Shown piece by piece: positions 1 through 6,173 of a DNA stretch of 13,620 nt. The notes beneath the pieces were generated by a model that was not told the DNA's origin, did not search any database, and worked only from the letters and a program-made list of their open reading frames with translations. The translations under genes were made by a program, and so were the position numbers. This stretch comes from an uncultured Clostridia bacterium (GTDB lineage: Bacteria; Bacillota; Clostridia; Christensenellales; Borkfalkiaceae). How positions within the stretch are numbered: position 1 is the first letter of the stretch; each line of letters opens with the position of its first letter. The stretch spans positions 1-13,620 of the forward strand of contig CAJGCN010000028.1 in assembly GCA_904501815.1 (NCBI GenBank), read 5' to 3'.

Positions 1-255
1 CTCAAAATCAATATTTTTCCTACCGTCAGGCGCAACGAAATCAAGAACGTCGCCGATAAGCGAATGATTTTCTTTATCAACGATACTAATTTCACATTCT
101 TGCGATACTGCATTTATTCCGATTTTACCGTCTCCACCGCCAACGATAAGAGCATAAACTACCCCCACCATCAAAGCTACGCTAAATAAAACAGATGCCA
201 CCGACACAATAATTGCCGTATTCCTTTGCGCAAAATAATTTTTACCTCTTCGCAC
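1..255 (-). CDS. Membrane-anchored protein of unknown function, N-terminal part (runs off window)
   Basis: The open frame starts at a GTG (255-253) and stays open for 85 codons to the window edge, so the C-terminal part is missing. The GTG is chosen because an AAGGTGG ribosome-binding site (266-272) lies 10 bases upstream and a consensus promoter precedes it. The N-terminus is basic (VRRGKNYFAQRN), followed by a single hydrophobic segment at about residues 14-38 (AIIVSVASVLFSVALMVGVV), then a Gly-rich turn (VGGGDGK) and a polar region with alternating beta-like character. This fits a signal-anchored protein with an extracellular C-terminal portion. I do not recognise the family. The visible external part (SIVDKENHSLIGDVLDFVAPDG) could be the edge of a beta-sandwich domain, but that is a guess. 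It is divergent from the XRE regulator at 391-705, so the two may be functionally linked. Confidence 0.7.
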   Translation of the reverse strand, partial: MRRGKNYFAQRNTAIIVSVASVLFSVALMVGVVYALIVGGGDGKIGINAVSQECEISIVDKENHSLIGDVLDFVAPDGRKNIDFE

Positions 256-311
256 GACACAAACACCACCTTCGTCGAAAATTTTTAGAAATTTATTTTC
301 TAATGCGAAAC

Positions 312-340
312 ATTATACAGTATTTAATTTTCTTTGTCAA
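312..340 (-). promoter_or_regulatory. Perfect consensus sigma-A promoter for the membrane protein at 1-255
   Basis: On the minus strand, TTGACA (340-335) and TATAAT (317-312) are separated by exactly 17 bases. Transcription would begin near 304-305, giving a leader of about 50 bases before the GTG at 255. No riboswitch-sized leader is present. Confidence 0.85.
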
Positions 341-390
341 GTATTTTTAGTAATTTTTTTGGTAAAATGTAAATATTGGGGGAAACGATA

Positions 391-705
391 ATGAAATTGA
401 GAATTAAAGAGTTTAGAGAAGAAATGCAATTCACACAAAAAGAGTTAGCGGAAAAAATCGGAAACGTACAGCGCAACGTAAGCAACTGGGAAAGCGGTAC
501 GAGTGAGCCTGACTGTGAAACGATTGTCAAATTAGCGGAAATATTCGACGTGACGATTGACGAACTGTTTGGGCGCGAACCGTCCGCAATAAACAGGCAA
601 ACGCCAACGGGCGTGGAATACACGATTTTAAAACGCGTGAGAGAATTGACAGAACCACAAAAATTCGCGTTGCTACAATTGCTACGCGAATTTCAAAACG
701 AATAA
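391..705 (+). CDS. XRE-family helix-turn-helix transcriptional regulator, 104 aa
   Basis: This is a small cytoplasmic DNA-binding protein of the Cro/C1 (XRE, HTH_3) family. The N-terminal domain spans about residues 4-61: KEFREEMQ, then TQKELAEKIG (helix 2) and VQRNVSNWESG (recognition helix and the typical W-E-x-G turn), then EPDCETIVKLAEIFDVTIDELFG, which is the standard ending of the domain. Residues 62-104 form a short tail with a predicted helix (TEPQKFALLQLLREFQ) that may mediate dimerisation. There is no enzymatic or sensor domain. The ATG at 391 is chosen because GGGGGAA (378-384) sits at the right distance. An in-frame TTG at 376 overlaps that site and is rejected. The gene is divergent from the membrane protein at 1-255, so autoregulation and control of that gene is a reasonable inference. 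A weak -10-like TAAAAT lies at 363-368, without a good -35. Confidence 0.9.
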   Translation: MKLRIKEFREEMQFTQKELAEKIGNVQRNVSNWESGTSEPDCETIVKLAEIFDVTIDELFGREPSAINRQTPTGVEYTILKRVRELTEPQKFALLQLLREFQNE

Positions 706-718
706 TTTACGATAAAAG

Positions 719-743
719 AAAAACGCCCCGCAGGGCGTTTTTT
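719..743. terminator. Bidirectional intrinsic terminator between the XRE gene and valS
   Basis: The perfect inverted repeat AAAAACGCCC / GGGCGTTTTT (719-728 with 733-742) has a four-base loop (CGCA). It has a T tract on the plus strand and, because of the flanking A run, also on the minus strand. It lies 13 bases after the XRE stop and immediately beyond the valS stop, so it can end both convergent transcripts. Confidence 0.9.
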
Positions 744-745
744 CA

Positions 746-3367
746 TTACAGTTCGTTGAGTTGGGCGATACACTTTTCTTTCATATCGCAATATTTTTTC
801 ACTTTTTCCTTTTCGTCGTCTACGAGCTTTTTCGGCGCTTTGTTGACGAAATTGGGATTATTCAGCTTGCCTTCCGCGCGAGCGATTTCCCCGTCGATAC
901 GTTCGATTTCCGCCGTAAGACGGGCTTTTTCTTTTTCCACGTCGACGAGTTCGCCTAACGGAACGTAAATTTGCGCAATTTCCGTGACGGCGGAAACGGT
1001 TTTCCCTTCAATTACCGCCGAGCTTTCTACGAGTTTCACTCCGCTTGCGCCCGAAAGCTTCATAATACAATCTTTATTGACTTGAATAAGCCGTTTTGAT
1101 TCCGTCACGATATTTAATTCAACTTTCTTTGACGGCGGGCAATCGGCGTTCTTTTTCATAGCGCGCACCGCTTTGATAATTTCCATTACCCCTTCAAAGG
1201 CTTTGGCTTCCTTTTTATACGCCATTTTCGAGTTATAACGCGGGAAGTTCGACGTCATAATACTGCCTTTGGTATTAGGCAAATTCGCATAAATTTCTTC
1301 CGTGACGAAAGGAATAAACGGGTGCAAAAGTTTGAGCGCGTTTTCCAAAACGAAGCAAAGCACCGCAAGCGCGTCGGCTTTTCTGTTCTCGTCTTCGCCG
1401 TAGAGCGCGGGTTTGGAAAGTTCGATATACCAGTCGCAGAAATCGTCCCAAACGAAGCTCATTGCAAGGTCGCTGGCTACGCCAAGTTCGTATTTATTCA
1501 AATTCGTGGTCACTTCGCGAATACAGTTTTGGAGTTTAGAAATAATCCATTTATCGGCGGGTGCAAATTTCACCGTTTCAATCGCGGGGATTTTCTTACC
1601 TTCCGCGTTCATAAGCACGAAACGGGTTGCGTTCCAAAGCTTATTGATAAAGTTTCGGCAAGCTTCCACCTTCGTATCGGAATAGCGGGTGTCGTTGCCG
1701 GGAGCAACGCCCGTAAGCAAAGACAAGCGGAGCGAGTCTGCGCCGTACTTCTCGATTACTTCCAACGGGTCGATACCGTTGCCGAGCGATTTACTCATTT
1801 TTCTGCCTTGTTCGTCGCGGATAATACCGTGAATGAGTACGTCGTGAAAAGGTACTTTACCCGTATGCTCAATACCCGAGAATATCATTCTGGATACCCA
1901 GAAAAAGATAATATCGTAGCCCGTGACGAGAACGTCGGTGGGATAGAAATATTTATAATCGGGCGTTTCTTCGGGATAACCGAGCGTAGAGAACGGCCAA
2001 AGCGCGGACGAGAACCACGTGTCTAACACGTCTTCGTCTTGCTTGATATTCGAGCTTTGACAGTTCGGACAAACGGTCGGGTCTTCTTTCGAGCAAATAA
2101 CTTTACCGCAGTCTTGGCAGTACCAAACGGGAATTCTGTGCCCCCACCAAAGCTGACGGGAAATGCACCAATCGCGCACGTTTTCCATCCAGTTATAATA
2201 GATTTTCGAGAAACGTTCGGGAACGAATTTGACTTTATTGCGCATTACCGCTTGAATAGCGGGTTTTGCAAGCGGTTCCATTTTCACGAACCATTGTTTA
2301 GACACGATAGGCTCAACCGTTGCGTGGCAACGATAGCAATGCCCTACGTTATGCGTATGCGCTTCGATTTTCACAAGCGCGCCTTGCGCTTCAAGGTCGG
2401 CAATAATTTTCTTTCTCGCTTCGTATCTGTCCAGCCCGTTATACGCACCCGCAAGCTCGTTCATCGTTCCGTCGTCGTTCATCACGCGGATTACGGGAAG
2501 GTCGTGGCGTTTGCCAACTTCAAAGTCGTTAGGATCGTGCGCCGGCGTAATTTTCACGCAACCCGTACCGAAAGCAGGGTCAACGTATTCATCAGCAACG
2601 ACGGGAATTTCTCTGTCGGTAAGCGGTAAGCGCAAAGTTTTTCCTACGAGCTTTTTATAGCGTTTATCGTCGGGGTGCACTGCAACCGCCGTATCCCCAA
2701 GCATAGTTTCAGGGCGGGTCGTCGCAACGATAACTTCCGCACTTCCGTCAACCGCAGGATAGCGAAGATGCCAGAAATGTCCGCCTTCTTCGGCGTATTC
2801 CACTTCCGCATCCGAAAGCGCGGTCTTACAGCAAGGACACCAGTTAATAATTCTGTCCCCTTGATAGATAAGTCCTTTATTATAGAGATTAACGAATACT
2901 TCGCGAACGGCGCGGGAGCATTTCTCGTCCATCGTGAACGCTTGGCGCGACCAGTCGCAAGACGTGCCCATTTTGCGCTGTTGGAGCATAATACGGTTGC
3001 CGTATTGTTCTTTCCATTCCCACGCGCGTTTTAAAAAGCCGTCCCGACCTAAATCTGCTTTCGTCACCCCTTCCGATTTCATTTTTTCAACGATCTTGAC
3101 TTCGGTAGCGATAGAAGCGTGGTCGCAACCGGGCAACCATAACGCGGCGTACCCCTGCATACGCTTAAAGCGAATGAGAGTATCTTGCATCGTGGCGTCC
3201 ATTGCGTGCCCCATGTGCAATTGCCCCGTAATGTTGGGCGGGGGCATCATAATCGTAAAGGGAACTTTTTCCGCGTCGATTTCCGCGCGGAATGCGCCTG
3301 ATTTTTCCCAGTCGGCGTAAATTCTGTCTTCGAAATCTTTCGGATTATAAGTCTTTTGCATTTCCAT
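746..3367 (-). CDS. valS: Valine--tRNA ligase (ValRS), full length
   Basis: This class Ia aminoacyl-tRNA synthetase activates valine with ATP and charges tRNA-Val in the cytoplasm. It also hydrolyses mischarged Thr-tRNA-Val. At 873 residues it has the normal bacterial length. The ATP-binding HIGH motif appears as HMGH at residues 51-54, after PPPNITGQL. The second signature, KMSKS, is at 523-527 in GRKMSKSLGN. The editing (CP1) domain is shown by TTRPETMLGDTA (about 217-228) and GTGCVKITPAHDPND (about 267-281). Cysteine pairs C177/C180, C344/C347, C417/C420 and C433/C436 fit zinc-binding knuckles seen in many bacterial ValRS. The tRNA-binding anticodon domain follows, and residues from about 800 onward form the ValRS-specific C-terminal coiled coil (KARLTAEIERIDGEIARAEG). 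The ATG at 3367 is preceded by AAGGA (3381-3385), with a rather long 13-base gap. An alternative ATG two codons in would be worse. No folC follows it, unlike in Bacillus. Confidence 0.98.
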   Translation of the reverse strand: MEMQKTYNPKDFEDRIYADWEKSGAFRAEIDAEKVPFTIMMPPPNITGQLHMGHAMDATMQDTLIRFKRMQGYAALWLPGCDHASIATEVKIVEKMKSEGVTKADLGRDGFLKRAWEWKEQYGNRIMLQQRKMGTSCDWSRQAFTMDEKCSRAVREVFVNLYNKGLIYQGDRIINWCPCCKTALSDAEVEYAEEGGHFWHLRYPAVDGSAEVIVATTRPETMLGDTAVAVHPDDKRYKKLVGKTLRLPLTDREIPVVADEYVDPAFGTGCVKITPAHDPNDFEVGKRHDLPVIRVMNDDGTMNELAGAYNGLDRYEARKKIIADLEAQGALVKIEAHTHNVGHCYRCHATVEPIVSKQWFVKMEPLAKPAIQAVMRNKVKFVPERFSKIYYNWMENVRDWCISRQLWWGHRIPVWYCQDCGKVICSKEDPTVCPNCQSSNIKQDEDVLDTWFSSALWPFSTLGYPEETPDYKYFYPTDVLVTGYDIIFFWVSRMIFSGIEHTGKVPFHDVLIHGIIRDEQGRKMSKSLGNGIDPLEVIEKYGADSLRLSLLTGVAPGNDTRYSDTKVEACRNFINKLWNATRFVLMNAEGKKIPAIETVKFAPADKWIISKLQNCIREVTTNLNKYELGVASDLAMSFVWDDFCDWYIELSKPALYGEDENRKADALAVLCFVLENALKLLHPFIPFVTEEIYANLPNTKGSIMTSNFPRYNSKMAYKKEAKAFEGVMEIIKAVRAMKKNADCPPSKKVELNIVTESKRLIQVNKDCIMKLSGASGVKLVESSAVIEGKTVSAVTEIAQIYVPLGELVDVEKEKARLTAEIERIDGEIARAEGKLNNPNFVNKAPKKLVDDEKEKVKKYCDMKEKCIAQLNEL

Positions 3368-3412
3368 AGTGATCGTCTTTTCCTTTTTTAGTAAATTTTC
3401 CCACTCTATCTT

Positions 3413-3435
3413 CTACCCCTTAAAAAAGGGAATAG
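3413..3435 (-). promoter_or_regulatory. 5'-terminal stem-loop in the valS leader
   Basis: On the minus strand, CTATTCCCTT and AAGGGGTAG pair (one bulged T, one G-T) around a short T-rich loop. The predicted start site from the promoter at 3443-3471 is about 3436-3437, so this hairpin would sit at the very 5' end of the valS mRNA. It might protect the message from degradation. It is not followed by a T tract suitable for termination. Confidence 0.5.
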
Positions 3436-3442
3436 CCTTTTT

Positions 3443-3471
3443 ATTATAGTACTTTCCAAACTAATTGTCAA
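3443..3471 (-). promoter_or_regulatory. Perfect consensus sigma-A promoter for valS
   Basis: The minus strand carries TTGACA (3471-3466), 17 bases, then TATAAT (3448-3443). The resulting leader is only about 69 bases. That is too short for a T-box riboswitch, and no T-box sequence (AGGGTGGNACCGCG) is present. Confidence 0.85.
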
Positions 3472-3494
3472 TTATAAACGCGCGCTCATATAAT
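3465..3494 (+). promoter_or_regulatory. Promoter of the ABC transporter operon, sharing its -35 box with valS
   Basis: TTGTCA (3465-3470) and TATAAT (3489-3494) are separated by 18 bases. The -35 box overlaps the valS -35 on the other strand because ATTGTCAAT (3464-3472) is an odd palindrome. The predicted leader to the ATG at 3532 is about 30 bases, which leaves no room for a riboswitch. Confidence 0.7.
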
Positions 3495-3531
3495 ATATTA
3501 TTACAAAATTTTTTTAACGGAGTTATCTATT

Positions 3532-4551
3532 ATGAAAAATTTTTTCAAGAAAATCGGTTTGGCGCTTGCCACCTGCCTCGCTCTTCTGCCTTTATCGGCT
3601 TGCAACGAAGAAGATAAAGACGGAATGAAAACCATTCGCGTAAACGAAGTGACGCACTCTATTTTCTACGCGCCCTTTTATTTAGCGGAATCGCTTGGGT
3701 ATTTTAAACAAGAAAATATCAAGCTCGAAGTTTCCAACGGCGGGGGCGCAGATAAGGTTATGGCGGCGGTGCTTTCGGGTGATGCCGATATCGGTCTTTG
3801 CGGTCCTGAAGCGGCAATTTACGTACTTACCGGCGGGTCGACGGACGCGCCCAAAGTGTTTGGGCAGTTGACCAAACGGGACGGGTCTTTTCTCGTTTCC
3901 AGAAAAGCCGAGCCCAACTTTCAATGGACGGATTTGAAAGGCAAGGAAATTCTTGCGGGCAGAAAAGGCGGCGTACCTGCTATGACCTTTGAATATATCT
4001 TAGGCAACTACAATCTCACCGACGGCGTTGACTTGACCTTAAACTACGACGTAGCGTTCAATTTAATGACGAGTGCGTTCGAAGCGGGCACGGCGGATTA
4101 TTGCACTATGTTCGACCCCGTTGCTTACGAATATGAAGCGGCAGGCAAAGGCTACGTAGTCGCATCCGTTGGGGAAGCTTCGGGCGAAGTGCCTTACACC
4201 TGTTTTATGGCAAAAGAATCGTGGCTGAAAAAGAACGGAACACACGCGGAAGGTTTCTTGCGCGCGATTATGAAAGCCATTAAATATATTAATGAAAACG
4301 AAGCTTCGACGGTTGCGCCCTATCTCACTTCCTATTTTGAAGGCACGACGAAAGAATCGGCGGCCGCGAGCGTACAAAGATACGCCGCAATCGACGCTTG
4401 GCAAAAAGATATGGCAATGACGGAAGCAAGTTTAAACCGCTTACAAGATATTATCGAAAAAGCGGGTGAACTCGATAAACGGGTGAAGCTTGACGATCTC
4501 GTAGACAATACCTACGCAAAAAAAATAGCAACGGAAGTTTACGGAAACTAA
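3532..4551 (+). CDS. ABC transporter substrate-binding lipoprotein (NMT1/THI5-SsuA-like)
   Basis: This is the extracytoplasmic solute-binding component of an importer, tethered to the membrane by lipid. It has 339 residues, usual for the family. The signal peptide has a basic start (MKNFFKKIG) and hydrophobic core, and ends in the lipobox LSAC with Cys24 as the lipidated residue. The mature part shows the periplasmic-binding type II pattern of NMT1/SsuA/TauA proteins: an early beta strand followed by YAPFYLAESLGYFKQENI (about residues 46-63), then GGGADKVMAAVLSGDADIG (about 70-88), and hinge-region residues such as GRKGGVPAMTFEYIL. An SD site (GGAG, 3519-3522) lies 9 bases before the ATG. It is the first gene of a three-gene operon with an ATPase and a permease. 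The family imports sulfonates, taurine, nitrate, cyanate or pyrimidine thiamine precursors. Nothing here decides which, and no metabolic gene is attached. Confidence 0.92.
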   Translation: MKNFFKKIGLALATCLALLPLSACNEEDKDGMKTIRVNEVTHSIFYAPFYLAESLGYFKQENIKLEVSNGGGADKVMAAVLSGDADIGLCGPEAAIYVLTGGSTDAPKVFGQLTKRDGSFLVSRKAEPNFQWTDLKGKEILAGRKGGVPAMTFEYILGNYNLTDGVDLTLNYDVAFNLMTSAFEAGTADYCTMFDPVAYEYEAAGKGYVVASVGEASGEVPYTCFMAKESWLKKNGTHAEGFLRAIMKAIKYINENEASTVAPYLTSYFEGTTKESAAASVQRYAAIDAWQKDMAMTEASLNRLQDIIEKAGELDKRVKLDDLVDNTYAKKIATEVYGN

Positions 4552-4576
4552 CAGAACTTAACGAAGGATTACGCAA

Positions 4577-5311
4577 ATGAAAGAAGTTTTACGATTTGAC
4601 AACGTATCAATGAGATACCACAGCAAACAAGGCGAAACCGTCGCGGTGGAAAATTTAAGCTTTTCCGTTCGGGAAGGAGAATTCGTTGCAATTATCGGTC
4701 CTTCGGGGTGTGGCAAAACCACTTTGCTTTCTTTGGCGGCAGGACTTTTAAAGCCAACGTCTGGGAAAGTCGTTTCGTCGGGTATATCCTTTGGGTATAT
4801 GTTGCAAAAAGACGAACTTTTTTCTTGGCGTACGATTGAAAAAAATATTTTCCTACCCCTTGAAATCAAGAAGCGGAACACCCCCGAAGCCCGCGCCCGC
4901 GCGATTGCGCTTGCGGAAAAATACGGACTTAAACAGTTTTTAAAAAATTACCCTTCTTCCCTTTCGGGCGGTATGCGACAACGCGCCGCGCTCATTAGAA
5001 CGCTTTCGGTTGACCCCGATATGCTTCTTTTAGACGAACCGTTCTCCGCGCTCGATTATCAAACACGGCTCAACGTATGCGACGACGTGTATAAAATTAT
5101 TCGGGAAGAAAAAAAGACGGCGCTTTTGATTACGCACGACATCAGCGAAGCTATTTCCGTTGCCGATAAGGTACTCACTCTTTCCCGCCGCCCTGCGCGC
5201 GTGGTAGCCGAACACGAACTTTCCTTCCCTGAAAGCGAACCGCTCAAAAGGCGTGAGAATAAGGAATTTTCGAAATGGTTCGAGATTTTGTGGAGGGAAT
5301 TAAACGTATGA
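4577..5311 (+). CDS. ABC transporter ATP-binding protein (SsuB/TauB/ThiZ type)
   Basis: This cytoplasmic ATPase powers import through the permease encoded next. All nucleotide-binding motifs are intact in its 244 residues: Walker A GPSGCGKTT (41-49), Q-loop glutamine Q77 in YMLQKD, signature LSGGMRQR (129-136), Walker B MLLLDEP (149-155) with catalytic E154, D-loop SALD (157-160), and switch histidine H187 in ITHD. LQKDELFSWRTIEKN after Walker A is typical of the nitrate/sulfonate/taurine ATPase group. No extra regulatory C-terminal domain is present. AAGGAT (4564-4569) precedes the ATG by 7 bases. It starts 25 bases after the binding-protein gene and overlaps the permease start by 4 bases (ATGA), so the three are translationally coupled. 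Confidence 0.95.
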   Translation: MKEVLRFDNVSMRYHSKQGETVAVENLSFSVREGEFVAIIGPSGCGKTTLLSLAAGLLKPTSGKVVSSGISFGYMLQKDELFSWRTIEKNIFLPLEIKKRNTPEARARAIALAEKYGLKQFLKNYPSSLSGGMRQRAALIRTLSVDPDMLLLDEPFSALDYQTRLNVCDDVYKIIREEKKTALLITHDISEAISVADKVLTLSRRPARVVAEHELSFPESEPLKRRENKEFSKWFEILWRELNV

Positions 5312-6117
5312 AAAAGTCAACGAATTACTCGCCTGCGCATCTTCTATATTTAAAAAAATACCGCAAAAAAAATATTCTTATTAACGTTTGCCGTATTTCT
5401 ATCCTGCTCGTTCTCATTTTGTTTTGGGAGCTTGCCGCGAGCTTGGAATGGGTAAATCCTTTTATTACCAGCTCTCCGTCGAGAATTTGCAAAACTATCG
5501 GGGAACTTTATGAAAACGGAACTCTCTTCTACCACGTGGGAACGACTTTGGAAGAAACCCTTTTAGGGTTTGTTATCGCCGTGATTTCAGGGTATTTAAT
5601 TGCGCTTGGGCTATGGTGGAGCGACTCGGCAAGAAAAATCGTAGAGCCATATCTCGTCGTATTAAACGCTTTGCCGAAAATCGCGCTTGGACCGCTTATT
5701 ATCATTTGGTGCGGAACGGGCAGTGAAGCTATCGTGTTTATGACCGTGCTTATCGGGCTTATCATTGCCATTATGAATATGCTAAACGGTTTTATGTCCA
5801 CCGACGCAGGAAAACTGCTTTTATTGCGCTCAATGGGCGCAAGCAAGCTACAAATTCTAACCAAGCTCGTCGTGCCGTCTTCTCTCCCCGCCTTTATCTC
5901 CATGCTGAAAATTAACGTAGGTATGGCGTGGATCGGCTCGATTATGGGCGAATATATCGTTTCTAAAGCGGGTATAGGGTATTTAATCGTCTACGGCGGG
6001 CAGGTGTTTAAGCTCGACCTTGTTATGAGTGCGGTCGTCATCTTATGTATACTTGCGGCAATTATGTACGCTATCGTTGCGTGCATTGAAAAAATCTTTA
6101 TCAAAAACGATCGCTAA
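5308..6117 (+). CDS. ABC transporter permease (SsuC/TauC/ThiX type)
   Basis: This is the inner-membrane channel subunit, expected to act as a homodimer since the operon has only one permease gene. It has 269 residues. Hydrophobic segments are seen at about 26-46, 86-103, 118-135, 139-158 and 237-263, with a weaker one near 203-215. The cytoplasmic EAA-type loop that contacts the ATPase is at about 171-194 (LLLRSMGASKLQILTKLVVP), with the conserved Gly and downstream LP. The ITSSPSRI stretch near residue 53 is also usual for this group. The ATG at 5308 overlaps the TGA of the ATPase gene (ATGA) and is preceded by GGAGGG (5292-5297) at 10 bases. An in-frame ATG at 5275 would precede that site and overlap the ATPase more deeply, so it is rejected. 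Substrate is unknown. Confidence 0.95.
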   Translation: MKKSTNYSPAHLLYLKKYRKKNILINVCRISILLVLILFWELAASLEWVNPFITSSPSRICKTIGELYENGTLFYHVGTTLEETLLGFVIAVISGYLIALGLWWSDSARKIVEPYLVVLNALPKIALGPLIIIWCGTGSEAIVFMTVLIGLIIAIMNMLNGFMSTDAGKLLLLRSMGASKLQILTKLVVPSSLPAFISMLKINVGMAWIGSIMGEYIVSKAGIGYLIVYGGQVFKLDLVMSAVVILCILAAIMYAIVACIEKIFIKNDR

Positions 6118-6123
6118 AGAGCG

Positions 6124-6165
6124 AAAAAACGGGCGCGGAGTTCTTTCCGTACCCGTTTCTTTTTT
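6124..6165. terminator. Bidirectional intrinsic terminator between the ABC operon and the giant repeat gene
   Basis: A 13-bp stem (6127-6139 with 6146-6158; one C-A mismatch, one G-T pair) surrounds the six-base loop GTTCTT. It is flanked by an A run at 6124-6129 and a T-rich tract at 6156-6165, so it works in either direction. It starts 7 bases after the permease stop and ends 9 bases before the stop of the minus-strand repeat gene. Confidence 0.88.
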
Positions 6166-6173
6166 AAGGGAAG

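Noticed and set aside
376..390. TTG at 376 as start of the XRE regulator
   Set aside because: It overlaps the GGGGGAA ribosome-binding site, which is correctly spaced for the ATG at 391.
1322..2026. Long plus-strand open frame opposite valS
   Set aside because: It lies wholly antisense to valS, which has full family motifs, and its translation is Arg/Phe/Val-rich with no domain. It is a composition shadow of the synthetase gene.
3368..3531. T-box, TPP or other riboswitch between valS and the ABC operon
   Set aside because: The gap is 164 bases and the two mapped-by-sequence promoters leave leaders of about 69 and 30 bases; no conserved riboswitch core is visible.
5275..5307. ATG at 5275 as start of the permease
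   Set aside because: The strong GGAGGG site at 5292-5297 and the ATGA overlap both favour the ATG at 5308; the extra 11 residues do not look like the family.
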